64,000 bases of DNA from Tetracentron sinense (taxonomy: Eukaryota > Streptophyta > Magnoliopsida > Trochodendrales > Trochodendraceae), in contig CM026565.1 in NCBI GenBank assembly GCA_015143295.1, positions 30,636,052 to 30,700,051 of the forward strand, given 5' to 3'. The notes under the pieces are model-generated. The model did no database searches and was not told the origin of the DNA. It saw only the letters and a list, made by a program, of their open reading frames with translations. Positions 34,393-45,582 of the stretch are shown one piece after another. Both the position numbers and the translations under genes were made by a program. Each line of letters begins with the position of its first letter. Within the stretch, counting starts at the first letter, position 1.

Positions 34393-37300
34393 TGTAGAAC
34401 CTCGAAAATCATCACATAGTTGGTGAATAGTGTTAGTGAATAGTGATTTTGATCAAAAATGACATTCGATGTGTTATGGTGTATGCATTATGAATAAAAT
34501 GGTGTTAGACACAAAAATATAATGGTGTATGGGTGTTAAAGTAAGGTAAAAGAGTGAAAACACTCTAGGTAAGTCAATGGAAGAGTGAAAGCACTCTAAG
34601 TGGAAAAAATGGGAAGAACAGGAGGGTTCACCAAGTTCTGATGAATCCCGGTCCACCACCCCCTAAGGCCAGTCCACCGGTTGTCATGAAAAAGCCCAAA
34701 GAATGGCATAACAGTGAGTTGGTTGCAGGGCCAGTCGACTGCCCCTCAAGGCCAGTCGACCAACTGTGGCATTTTTGCCCAAAATGAGCTAACAGTAAGG
34801 AATTTCATAGGGCCGGTCAACCACCCCTCCTAATCGGTCGACCGGGCACCCGAGGTTTTGCCTGATTTGGTCTGTTGGACCATTTTATTAAGAGTAGGAA
34901 GGTCTTTTGACCTCCCATTTTTCTATAAAAGCCCCAAATTCGTGGGTTATGGTTCATAAACCCTCAAGCCAATCTAAGAGAGTTCTAAGGGGAGAAATTA
35001 GAGAAGAAGGAAGGGGAGAAGCTTCGGTTTCTATTGAAGGATCAAGGTGGAACTTGGAATCCTTCTTTAAGCTTGGATTCTTCTTCAAGCATGGATCTCA
35101 TCTCCTCAACCTTTCTCAAGCTTTTCTCTAATCTAAGAGATAAGTACTACTACTATCTAGCTTTGCTATGATACAAAGACTTAAATGAAGATTGAATGCA
35201 TAATTTTGAATAGGATTTGCTAATGCTCTCTACTAGATGACTTTATTAAGATTCAATGTTGTAAATAAGGGTTTTCTTAGGTTGAGGGTTTTCAATAAAA
35301 GGATAAATATAGTTATCTTTTATATGATTGTGATTATCTCCCAATGAATTATGATTCTAAGTATGATTGTCGCGACCCAAAATACCCCCTAGGAGTTAAG
35401 GATACTTTGACTCGTGACCGCCATATCATACCTCCAGTATGATACATAAGGCACACGTGGAAACCTGTCAGAGTACCTGAATATACATAGCGGAAACGAA
35501 ATACAATGCACAGCGGAAAATAAAATACTAAACATAGCGCCTATAACTTGGCTCCAGTAAGAACCAACAAGCATACATGTGTGAGAAACCCAAAAGTGGA
35601 GTGGACAAACCCCACACTCACATAACAAAAGACACAAGTTCTAAGTCGGTCGATCAACAGAAATCGAAGTCACGACTCCTATCTAAAGCACCATCGTCAT
35701 GATAGTGATCCATGGAAGGCTCCGGGTCACGGTACTCTTCCTCGACCCAAGGTTCTTCGCCACACAAATCAAATGGAACCCGAGCACCTGCCGATCATAA
35801 CAATATCGACTAAGCATGGAATACTCAGTGTATACAAACTAATAACAATAAAGCGGTTAGGCATGGAGCATACAAGACATGGAGAATGAAATCCGTAAAT
35901 TCCTTAAAGCATGGAAACCGTGAAAACGTATGTGAGATAATATTCGAAACCAAAACTGTAACCGTGTGAGTCAATCGATAATCATAGCCTTATGAGTTCT
36001 TGTGAGTTCATGGAGTTACTTAGAGTCATTATGATCCGTAGAGACATAGAGCATAGAGCAATAACCTTAGAGCATTTCCATAGAGCATAACCTTAGAGAT
36101 CTTAGAGCATTTCATTGTGATCCGTGGAGCTTGTGAGACGATCTTAGAGCATTATCATAGAGTTTCCTTGTGAGCATGGTATGATCCTTAGAGCTTGTGA
36201 AACGATCTTAGAGAAATCATAGAGTTACTTAGAATCATTCATTATTCGTCTTTTCGTGAAAAATCCTTGTTTGTACTTTGAGAAATCCATGGAAACCATC
36301 GGTTTATGCGAGACATGCGAGCATATGCACTTAATAAGAGAAATCATCGTATTTAAGCATAGAATCCCTTAGAGGTATTTTATCAAACACTTAGAGTGCA
36401 TCATAATAGTAACCTTCATCCAAGTATATATAAAATCACACCTTTCCATACATAAAATCAATACACATAGATAGGGCATAGATAAGAAGAATCATAGTAG
36501 GATTGCAAGATTGTAGTAGAGTGTATCTACCTTAGAGAAATCAATGAGTTTGACTCCCAATGGCTGGAACAAGCAAGAACAGTGAGTTCGTGGTTGGAAA
36601 ACACCAAATGGAAAGGAAAAACTTGATCTTCCACAAGCCTGAACGATCACCAAGTCCTCTCCTTCTTCTCTTCTTCAAATCCCTCAAAAATAATGCACAA
36701 AGGGTTTGTGAAACCCTAAGGCACGAACCCAGCCCTTTTATAGGCAAAGGGTGATGGTTAAAGTCTTAAACACCCTTAATGAAGAAAATCTGCGTATGAC
36801 CGATCGATCGGTGGTATGGACCGAGCGATCGGTGGCTTACCGGTCGATCGGTGTTATGGACCGAGCGATCGGTCAAAAACACACTCTCTGGAATTTTTCC
36901 CCATACAAAAAAGTTAACCGTGCGACAGCTATCGAGCGATCGGTAGTTGACCGATCGATCGCAAGTAATGACCGAGCGATCGGTGCTCTGTTATGTCTGG
37001 ACTGTTTTGACCATATCTTTTGACTCGCTCGTCGGATTTCGACGATTCAACTTGCGTTGGATCCGTCTTTCGAAAACGAACATTTCTGACATTTCAGAAT
37101 TTCCGATTTCTCCCTTATTTATTAATTACACTATAAAAACGGCCAATTAGCTACGAAAGTGCTATTCATTAAGGATGAAAAAGTCCAGGGTGCTACAATG
37201 ATAATTGATGGAATAGGCTTAAAAACCAAGATCATTATAATGTAATGCCATGAATGGATATGTTCCATGTTTTTAGAATTGTTCAAGTATACTATGATGT

Positions 37301-38375
37301 TAATATGTCTTGTATGAACTTGTATGCAATTCCATATATATTATGATGTTTACAAGCACTCCACGCACACTATGTTTTACATAACTGATGTTTTCTTATA
37401 AGCATGGTATTTCAAGGATCATAAGAAAGGTTTTCTAAGGAAATTTCATAAGAAGAAGCATAAGTGCATAAACATTGACAAGGCCAAACTTTGGGTTGGT
37501 ATTTCTAAGATCGGTTACCTCATGCTCACAAGGATCAAGTCTAAGATCTTGCTTAAACTCCAAGGATCATAAGTCTCGCAAGGCTTCTAAGAATTCATAA
37601 GAAATGAATAGGTCTAAGATCGATTACAAGGCTCATAAGATTACAAGGTTTACAAGGTTACAAGGCTCATAAGTTCTCACAAGCTCTACGGATCATGTCT
37701 AAGATCTTGCATATGCTCTAAGGATCATATGCTCACAAGAAACTTATAAGAACTCGTAAACTCACAAGGAACTCATAAGAACTCACAAAGCACATAAGCA
37801 TTCATAAGAACTCATAAGGCATAAACAAGATGTTTTATTTTTCATAAAAGATAAGATTTGACGAAAGGTTTTCTATGATGGGTTTTAAGCATTAATTTTA
37901 TGAATGGTATTCTTTTATGCACTTGCATGTGATATTATTGTTAGCTAGTAGTAATGTTCACTGAGTATTCCATGTTCAGCTGTACATTTTATGTCAGTAG
38001 GTCAGTACGACATCTGTGATCTCAATCCATGGGCCGAGGAGGACTACGGTGAGGAGGAACCGGCAAAGGCTCAGCCAGAGGAGGATAGGAACCTTGACAG
38101 GTGGCCTTATCCTAGATACTATTAAGAGTGAGTAAGAGAGAGAGACTACATTGTATTTTATGAGTGGGCAAGTCCACTCTTATTTTAGTTTATGTATTGT
38201 ACAAACTTGGAATACTGATCAAGTATAGAAAAGAAATTTAAGTTTACGCTTCTACTCTATTTTATGTTTCCGCTATGTTATGTCTTGGCTATTTTACAAG
38301 ATGGTTTTGTATCGGATATTGCACATCACGAGCCAAAGTGTCCCTAACTTGTAGGGGATATTTTGGGTCGCAACA
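34393..38375 (-). mobile_element. Solo LTR fossil (outer), inside the CACTA element
   Basis: Begins TGTAGAACCTCG and ends GGGTCGCAACA, flanked by the exact 5-bp duplication AGAAA at 34388-34392 and 38376-38380. Read on the minus strand it starts TGTTGCGACCCAAAATATCCCC, nearly the same as the inner LTR, so both belong to one family in opposite orientation. About 2.1 kb of its own sequence remains around the inner copy. No internal coding region. Confidence 0.85.
35368..37197 (+). mobile_element. Solo LTR fossil (inner)
   Basis: Runs from TGTCGCGACCC to GGGTGCTACA, 1830 bp, with exact 5-bp duplications ATGAT at 35363-35367 and 37198-37202. It sits in the outer solo LTR. The region 36797-36985 contains an array of GATCGATCGGT/GAGCGATCGGT motifs, and 35990-36250 repeats CTTAGAGCAT-type words. 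Exact flanks suggest it is younger than the elements around it. Confidence 0.9.
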
Positions 38376-38639
38376 AGAAAACACTGGTGCTTGAGTCTAC
38401 TTTAACCAGCCACATTTTCAGTGAACTGGTTGGACCCATTACAGATAAGCACATCCAACCGCCCACATGTTAAAATCATTTTCAATGAGTAAGTAATTAT
38501 ATTACATATTTTACATCTATATTTATGTTTTGTACTAATATTTTATACTATATGTTCAAATTGCTTTTGTGAAGTACATTTCATGAATCTGGGGTGGATG
38601 GTTTAAAAGACAAGAAGAGAAGACCCAAAGAGTGGACAT

Positions 38640-38935
38640 TTATTAATGTTAAGATAAATTAAGACCGATATTAATTAATTCTTCTAATGTTGTAATATTA
38701 AAAATTGTATGATTTAAACATTATTAACATAGTCTTATTCATTTTTTATTTATTTTTTGTAGTATCTGAAACAAAAAGGAAGTCGGGAATGTGGCTACTA
38801 CACCATGATCTACCTGAGGGACATCATCAATAATAAGAAAACAAATATATCTGACAAGATTAAAGATTGTTTTACATCTAAAGTTCAGAATTGTAGAATG
38901 ATGAAGCAATAAAAGAACTTAAGAAGGAACTAGTT
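38640..38935 (+). pseudogene. Ulp1-like (C48) peptidase domain of the CACTA element
   Basis: The plus strand reads YLKQKGSRECGYYTMIYLRD, which has the Q-X5-CG core of Ulp1-type cysteine peptidases, including the catalytic Cys. Such domains are a known cargo of plant CACTA elements. Only the C-terminal portion is recognisable; the catalytic His/Asp part was not found. Confidence 0.65.
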
Positions 38936-39719
38936 GAATACTTGTGAAGTTATACTGCTTAGAATAACATTTCCGTATTCGTATTTTGCTCATATTATAA
39001 ATAAATTTCTATTATTTAATTCATTGATGTATAATGTATTATATTTGCAAGTTAGTGTGTTTATAAATGTAGTAGTGGGTGTGAGGAGTTACAGGTTACA
39101 GGGCTGCATAATATTTATGGATTTCAAATAAACAATAATCATTGTTACCTTGATAACTGTGATTTTGGAATAAAAACAATCACAGTTTACCAAAATAAAA
39201 TGTGATCTAAAATAATTAAAGAAGTCATTTTCAAAAGGAATAATCTCTATATTTATAATATTCAATCACGGATAAAACTGTGATCGTTAATATTCATAAC
39301 AATCACGGTTAGAATGAAATTTAAATGCAATATATGATCACGCGGTAAAGGTCTCAGTTCAGTCTGCGCGTGGTAACCGTGATTAACATCTTACAGTCAC
39401 AGATAGAAACCGTGATCAACGTGCCACGGATAGAAATCGTGAGCGATGAGTCTTTTTCTTGTAGTGATTGTAGCCACCAAGAAAGGTTTTCTGAGAGAGA
39501 GAGAAGTATGTATTGTTCGATTTGCTTTTGCCATTGAGCATAGTGAAGTGGTGTGGATGTGTGGACATAGACATCATTAGCCGAACCACATAAATCTTAT
39601 GTTGAGCGTTCTTTATTGCTTTTCTTAGTTCTTATTCTTTCAGTTATCGCTTGTGGGTTGTTGTGCGATTCTCAACGATTTTTGACTCTTTTTAACTATG
39701 ATTAAGATTCAATATGAAG

Positions 39720-39806
39720 CAATGTTTTAATATCCAGACCGGGCCTTGAATTTGTTGGGCGACTGGTTCCTGGTTTGGTCAACTCCAATGAATTGTGGTC
39801 TTTCAT

Positions 39807-39845
<39 letters not shown>

Positions 39846-40038
39846 TAGTTTCTTTGATTTTTTCGGTTAAGCCAAAATTTTCAATTGAAACGATCAGTTT
39901 TATTGATCTTTTAATTTTATTTTAGAACGCTTTTAAAAATAGATCGCTTTTGGTGGTTTTGGAGACTGGTTGACTAGCCAATTCCCGATTTTTCCCGTTC
40001 AACTAGCCGATCGATCTAGTCCAATTTTGAAAACCCTG
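39720..40038. mobile_element. hAT MITE of the GTTTTCARAACCGG family, copy 1
   Basis: Ends CAATGTTTTAATATCCAGACCGG and, in reverse complement, CAGGGTTTTCAAAATTGGAC. Flanks ATATGAAG (39712-39719) and ATACAAAG (40039-40046) match at 6 of 8. Contains a (TA)n run at about 39810-39838. It lies directly beside the end of the copia LTR. Confidence 0.8.
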
Positions 40039-40194
40039 ATACAAAGAGAGAGAGTGAGCTAGCAAAATCTATTTAGGTATGTTTCCCTACTTGCTTAGGA
40101 TTGGCTACATGTAGCTCTCTGCTCTCCACATCTTGATCATAGATGTCCAAAATGAAAGTACGGTGGTCAATCAATCATGAGATCGGCCTCATAG

Positions 40195-40365
40195 CGAGGA
40201 GGGGATTCTTCTTTCTTGCCCTTAAAATGCCCTTTAATTAAGATTAAAAAGTTTTAACCCCTGTGTTTTTTTTTTAGAAAAACATGGTTAAACGTTTTAA
40301 CTCTAAGGATTAGTGAATTTTACCCATAGTTAAAAGGAGTTTAAGGGAGCGAGACGACTTTTCCT
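40195..40365. repeat. AACCATGGTTAAG module, dispersed copy
   Basis: Carries CCCTTTAATTAAGATTAAAAAG, AACATGGTTAAACG and GGATTAGTGAATTTTACCCATAGTT. Both ends have GAGGAG-type sequence as in the copies at 16880 and 49980. Confidence 0.55.
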
Positions 40366-40369
40366 CTCC

Positions 40370-40573
40370 TCGCCTTGCCGGTTCCCAAAACCCTCAAAAT
40401 CGAAACTCTTTAAGAATCGGCTAGACCCGGTCAGAACAAGGTAGAACGGATCAAAACTGGAAAAAATTAGGAAAAAATAAAAAAGAAAATTGATTTTTTG
40501 CAAAAGATATACGGTTGAACCAGGAACCGGCCACTCTACCGGTTCGATGTCCGGTCCGGTTATGAAAACAGTG
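40370..40573. mobile_element. hAT MITE of the GTTTTCARAACCGG family, partial copy 2
   Basis: The right end CCGGTCCGGTTATGAAAACAGTG is clear and matches the other copies. The left end is damaged (GCCGGTTCCCAAAACCC). It stops about 140 bp before the OTP82 start codon. Confidence 0.65.
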
Positions 40574-40715
40574 AGTAGAGTAGCATGGACTTTCTTCCAA
40601 AAATATCATTGTTATCTTTGGCAGTTATTTTGGCGGGTAATGCTAATAACAGCATTTCAAAACAAAACATTTCCACTTCTCCTTATCTCTCTTTTTCCAG
40701 TTACCACACACAAGG

Positions 40716-42926
40716 ATGTTGTTCTCTTCACCTTCACTTGTCCTCTCTCCCTCCTCTCTCCATCTCCTTCCCTCCTCAGACCCTCCATACAAACTCCTCA
40801 AAAACCACCCTTCTCTCTCTCTTCTCTCCAAATGCAAAAGCATCGAAAATCTCAAACAAATCCACTCCCAAATCATCAAAACTGGTCTCCACAATACCCA
40901 ATTCGCACTAAGCAAGCTCATTGAATTTTGTGCCATTTCGCCTTTCGGTGATCTTTCTTATGCCCTCTCAATCTTCGAATTAATCGATGACCCAAATGTA
41001 TTCATCTGGAACACTATCATCAGAGGCCATTCTTTGAGCTATTCTCCGATCCTTGCCGTTACTTTTTATGTTCGGATGCTCCACGCTGGGGTGGAGCCGA
41101 ATTCCTACACCTTTCCTTTCCTTTTGAAATCTTGCGCGCTAGTTCCTGCTACCCATGAAGGGAGACAGATCCATACACATGTTTTGAAGCTTGGTCTTGA
41201 TTCTGATGCCTTTGTTCATACTTCACTTATCAATATGTATGCTCGAAATGGTGAATTATCTGATGCACGATTAGTATTTGATAAAAGTTCTCTAAGGGAT
41301 GCAGTTTCTTTCACGGCTTTGATTACTGGGTATGCTTCTGGGGGTTATTTGGACGATGCACAAAGGCTTTTTGATGAAATTCCTGTTAGAGATGTTGTGT
41401 CATGGAATGCTATAATTGCTGGGTATGCTCAAAGTGGCAAATTTGGAGAGGCATTGGCTTTTTTCCAAGAGATGCTGAGAGAAAAAGCCCAACCCAATGA
41501 GAGCACAATGGTTAGCGTCCTCTCGGCTTGTGCTCAGTCGGGTTCCCTCGAATTAGGGAAGTGGGTTCACTCTTGGATTGAAGACCGTGGACTTGGTTCA
41601 AATCTTCGGCTTGTTAATGCACTTATTGATATGTACTCAAAGTGTGGGGATTTGGAAAAAGCTTGTGGTTTGTTTGATGGAATATGTCAAAGAGATCGAA
41701 TCTCGTGGAATGTTATGATTGGTGGCTATACTCATATGAGCCACTATAAAGAAGCCTTGGTTCTGTTTCGGAAAATGCAGCAATCAAATGAAGAGCCAAA
41801 TGAGGTCACCTTCTTGAGCATTCTTCCAGCTTGTGCTAACTTAGGTGCTCTTGATCTTGGCAAATGGATTCATGCATATATAGATAAGAACTTCAGCAAA
41901 TCAACCAATACTTCCCTTCCGACTAGTCTCATTGACATGTATGCTAAATGTGGAAATATAAAGGCTGCACTACAAGTCTTTGACTCTGCAAAACCTAGAA
42001 GCTTGGCTTCTTGGAATGCGATGATATCTGGGCTAGCCATGCATGGGCATGCAGATATGTCTCTTAGGCTTTTCTCGGAAATGACCGAAGAAGGATATGA
42101 ACCGGATGATATCACCTTCGTTGGTCTTCTTGCAGCTTGTAGTCATGCTGGTTTGGTAGAAGTTGGCCGCCAATATTTTGATACCATGATCCGAAAATAT
42201 AAGATTTCACCAAAGGTGCATCACTATGGATGTATGATAGATCTCGTCAGTCGAGCTGGGCTGTTTGATGAAGCAGAGGCCCTTATGAAGAATATGGAGA
42301 TGAAGCCCGATGGTGCTATTTGGGGTTCTCTGCTCCAAGCTTGTAGGGTCCACGGTAATGTAGAGTTGGGAGAATTTGTTGCAAGGCAACTTTTTGAACT
42401 GGAGCCCAAAAACCCTGGGGGTTACGTGCTTTTATCGAACATCTATGCAGGAGCTGGCAGATGGGATGATGTAGCAAGAATACGAACCAGGCTAAATGAG
42501 AAGGGAATGAAGAAAATCCCTGGCGGTACCTCTATTGAGGTGGATAGTGTTGTGCATGAGTTTCTTGTTGGTGACAAATCACATCCACAGAGCAGAGAAA
42601 TATATAAGATGGTGGAGGAAATAGATGAACTGTTGGAATTTTCTGGGCACGTGCCTAATACATCAGAGGTGCTTTATGATATAGATGAGGAGTGGAAAGA
42701 AGGGGCATTGTCTCATCATAGTGAGAAATTGGCAATTGCTTATGGTTTGATCAGTACAAACCCAGGGACGACAATTAGAATCGTGAAGAACCTTCGTGTA
42801 TGTGGAAATTGTCATTCAGCAACAAAGCTCATATCCAAGATCTTCGACAGGGAGATTATCGCTAGAGATCGGAATCGTTTCCACCATTTCAAAGATGGTT
42901 TTTGTTCATGCATGGACTACTGGTGA
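40716..42926 (+). CDS. DYW-class PPR RNA-editing factor, OTP82 orthologue
   Basis: A single intronless frame of 736 residues. A Ser-rich N-terminus (LFSSPSLVLSPSSLHLLPSS) suits a chloroplast transit peptide. A long PLS-type array of pentatricopeptide repeats follows (repeated VHTSLINMYA, DVVSWNAIIAGYAQSG, LVNALIDMYSKCG, SLIDMYAKCG), then the E region and a full DYW domain: HSEKLAIAYG with the HxE zinc site, CGNCHSATK with CxxC, and the terminal DYW. Along its length it reads like Arabidopsis OTP82 (At1g08070, 741 residues), which edits ndhB and ndhG transcripts in plastids. The PG box reads PGGTSIEV, a mild departure from the usual PGCSWIE. Start choice: first ATG of the frame, matching the family N-terminus. 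Confidence 0.93.
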   Translation: MLFSSPSLVLSPSSLHLLPSSDPPYKLLKNHPSLSLLSKCKSIENLKQIHSQIIKTGLHNTQFALSKLIEFCAISPFGDLSYALSIFELIDDPNVFIWNTIIRGHSLSYSPILAVTFYVRMLHAGVEPNSYTFPFLLKSCALVPATHEGRQIHTHVLKLGLDSDAFVHTSLINMYARNGELSDARLVFDKSSLRDAVSFTALITGYASGGYLDDAQRLFDEIPVRDVVSWNAIIAGYAQSGKFGEALAFFQEMLREKAQPNESTMVSVLSACAQSGSLELGKWVHSWIEDRGLGSNLRLVNALIDMYSKCGDLEKACGLFDGICQRDRISWNVMIGGYTHMSHYKEALVLFRKMQQSNEEPNEVTFLSILPACANLGALDLGKWIHAYIDKNFSKSTNTSLPTSLIDMYAKCGNIKAALQVFDSAKPRSLASWNAMISGLAMHGHADMSLRLFSEMTEEGYEPDDITFVGLLAACSHAGLVEVGRQYFDTMIRKYKISPKVHHYGCMIDLVSRAGLFDEAEALMKNMEMKPDGAIWGSLLQACRVHGNVELGEFVARQLFELEPKNPGGYVLLSNIYAGAGRWDDVARIRTRLNEKGMKKIPGGTSIEVDSVVHEFLVGDKSHPQSREIYKMVEEIDELLEFSGHVPNTSEVLYDIDEEWKEGALSHHSEKLAIAYGLISTNPGTTIRIVKNLRVCGNCHSATKLISKIFDREIIARDRNRFHHFKDGFCSCMDYW

Positions 42927-44637
42927 CGCTTGCATAGTAGCTTGGTACTCTAATGTCCAGATGTTGGAGAAAAGGATATTTGGGAATGGGACAACTGGCT
43001 ATCCTTAGTGGTGGAATTGTTCTGCCTTGAAACTTTTCAAGACCACACTTTTGTGCGGCTTAGTGTCTTCAACCCATTATCGTTGAGTTGGATAAGAGAT
43101 ACTATGGCTTGTTTCCATGGTTGTGCTGCAATTCCCCAACAAATTTGCAAGATTATGAAGGGCTATTATTCTCAACACTCTGTATTTGTGCCATACCTCA
43201 TTATATTTACAGTTTTGGATTGATGAAGATGTGCCATACAGTGGGGAAACTCTGTTTAAGATTGGACCCCACTCTTGTAGGCATGTCCTATCAAATGGGA
43301 CTTACGTTATTCCTCCTTTGGGAAGTTTGGCTAGTAGATTGTCCAGACTACAGATGTTCTTTAGCATGACTTTGTATATGATATTTATGGGCTTCAATAA
43401 ATATTTCGGCAATCTGTCTTGCTTACTTGTCACAGTTAGTTTAGTGGTCAAACCTCTACGAGAAGGGGTAGGGTGGAGCCTGAGTTGCAAATGAGATCAT
43501 AGTAAGGCATGCATAAATCTAAGAGAAGTGTGAGAATCAGCGTTGAAGACTGGCTTTCTTTTTCAGTCATTCTATAGAATATTGAACAAGCTGGAGTTGT
43601 TCTTTATATTGTGTTAAGAGTGCACAGGGTCGTTACACCTCCTACGGAGGCATTCTATTTCTAGGGTAGCTGCTGAAAAAATCTGACTTGTGATCATATT
43701 TAAGATGGGCTTCAGATTCCCAGACATATTCATGATGGTGTAGACGGATAGAAGGAACTTCTGATAATCAATTAATGTTGTTCTGTTGTCATACTGTGAA
43801 TTTACCTCATAGGATTGTTAGAAATAACGTTTCTTCTTTGTGGTGGTTAGGAAATTAGAAGAGAAAAAAAATAAGAATAAAGTCTGGATGGTGTCAGAGT
43901 TAGAGACTTGAACAGAGAACAGAAGGCTGTGTTAAACATGGAATGCACTGACAGAAGTCTATGGAGAGGTAAAAGATGACACAAGAGGGGGACTTGAAAC
44001 TATTTCTTTTGCTAATTCATGTGAGAATTCTGACCCCCAGGATTGTGTTATGGTTGATGACAAGGGTGAATTATAGTGGTATGTTCAGGTCTGGTTAGTA
44101 TGATGATCTTTAATGAAGCTGACATAACGGCTCTAGTAGATGGATTTAGGACCTTTAAGCTTTCCTTGTCCAGTCTGTACTGTTATCAATGAATTTGGGC
44201 TTGCTTCTGGATTTAAACATTCCATTTGGTAATTTTTGGGAAGAGGTTACACGAGGTGGGTGAAGCTCTCAAAACTAAAGTTGGAGAAACTCTGATCAGA
44301 GTCTTGGAGTCTTCTCCTTGGGAAGGAGTAAGCCTGTTTGTCTTGCAGTAGCCTCATTGTTTGTGTTCGCTGCGAACCCAGTCATTCTTGTAGAGTTCTT
44401 CTGGTGAAACATGAACTGGATTGTTATGGTGAAGCATGCTTTATATTCTTGTTTTTCGACTGCTTATTGTCCATTCTATAGTGTTCAAAAACCCATCTAC
44501 TAAGAACACAGGAATGTTCACTCAGTTTGACTCAGATTTTTCTATGACCACACTTTGGGGAGATTTTTATTGTCTTGGCCATGGCTAACCTGATCATTGT
44601 CAGTACTACATTGTTCATCAGTCGACTCTAATTCACG
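42927..44637. other. 3' flank of OTP82, no gene seen
   Basis: Probably includes the OTP82 3' UTR; AATAAA occurs near 43397. Short frames here show no family features. Confidence 0.4.
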
Positions 44638-44891
44638 TGGCGTTTGTTAACACTAGTCTAAAAAGAAGTGCTTATTTGAAAATTATGCTTAGTTGGAAAG
44701 GTTTTTACCCCTAAAACATCTAAAATATAGACATGCAATTTTCAACTTAAGCTACTTTTTAAAGTAAGGTTTTTACCCTAAAACATCTCAAATGTAGACA
44801 TGTAATTAACCTTCAACTTAACAATCTAAAGTCCAACTAAGCATAATTTTCAAATAAGCACTTATTTTTAGACTAGTGTTAACAAATGCCA
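44638..44891. mobile_element. MITE with 60-bp inverted repeats
   Basis: Arms begin TGGCGTTTGTTAACACTAG on the left and TGGCATTTGTTAACACTAG in reverse complement on the right. They stay paired for about 60 bp, through GTGCTTATTTGAAAATTATG and CTTAGTTGGA. The middle holds two diverged copies of TTTTTACCC..AAAACATCT..AATGTAGACATG. 254 bp; target duplication not resolved. Confidence 0.8.
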
Positions 44892-45582
44892 TCTCAGTAA
44901 ATTCAACTCTCAATTTGGCTGATGACTATGATGTCAGATTTTGTGATCACACAATGATCATGGGGTTTGATTTGTCAAAACCCCGAATTGATCCTCCCGT
45001 TTGATCAAAAACATGCTGGAAAGTCCTTTCAGGGTTATGGAGGTCGACGAATCAGCTAACATATGAGTCATGTCTACCCTTTATAATTGGGTACTTTCTT
45101 ATTGACTTAACCAAATTACCAGGATATGGAAGACAAAACACCCGAGTCATGCCATGATTTTTCTACATTTTATTACTCCCAAACCATGTTCACGGAAGCA
45201 AACTTTCACTAGATTTGCTTGGCCGAGCCAAACCAGGATGCTGAACGCAGAATTCCCAATTCATGTCATGGTTTTCCAACAATTTAGTAGTCTCAAACCA
45301 TGTTCACTTGAGAAAAATGGTTGTTAGATTTGCTAGTATGAGTGTATATTTTACCCATTTGCTTCTTATCAATCACCTACTTAGCTGATTTTTCATTGTT
45401 TAGAAAATTGAAGTACAGAGATTGGCTGGTTTTAAAACATGAAGGAAACAGGAAGGGGTGCATTGCATCAATCTGATCTCATCTGAAAGTAGGAAAATGC
45501 TATGAAACCCAGTTTTATTTATATCTATGTTTTGGATTTACATACAACAGCTACTCCTTGAAGCAAAACTCGGGACTCGAAG
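44892..45582. other. Intergenic between OTP82 and ENOD93
   Basis: No gene seen. Part will be the ENOD93 3' UTR. The phrase AAACCATGTTCAC recurs at about 45182 and 45297 within a loose 110-bp direct repeat. Confidence 0.4.

Larger units (their letters stand above)
31438..39466. mobile_element. CACTA (En/Spm-type) DNA transposon in the copia LTR
   Basis: Ends CACTACTACAAA and TTTCTTGTAGTG with the 3-bp duplication ATT at 31435-31437 and 39467-39469. Joining the flanks restores the copia LTR. Short subterminal repeats (GATAGAAACCGTGATC type) cluster at 39380-39440. Own length is about 4.0 kb; the rest is a nested solo LTR. It carries transposase-associated remnants and an Ulp1-like domain, listed separately. 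Confidence 0.9.
29262..39679 (+). mobile_element. Ty1/copia retrotransposon fossil, with later insertions
   Basis: From about 29262 to 31100 the plus strand shows pieces of copia polyprotein: the segment before the reverse transcriptase, reverse transcriptase with the LLYVDDMLVAG core, and RNase H with the region that ends in ADMLTK. A polypurine tract precedes the 3' LTR, which begins TGTTGGAGTG at 31204. The LTR is split at 31437 by a CACTA transposon and resumes at 39470-39679. The element is broken, with several interruptions, and its 5' part is not in the window. It is old, since three further insertions were nested into it in turn. Confidence 0.85.

Noticed and set aside
36751-37023. 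Arg/Ser-rich protein with repeated DRSV motifs
   Set aside because: It is the translation of the GATCGATCGGT array in a solo LTR, not a gene.
35368-38375. A single foldback transposon with 0.5-kb inverted arms
   Set aside because: The arms are two LTRs of one family in opposite orientation; each has its own 5-bp duplication, so nested solo LTRs explain the pattern better.
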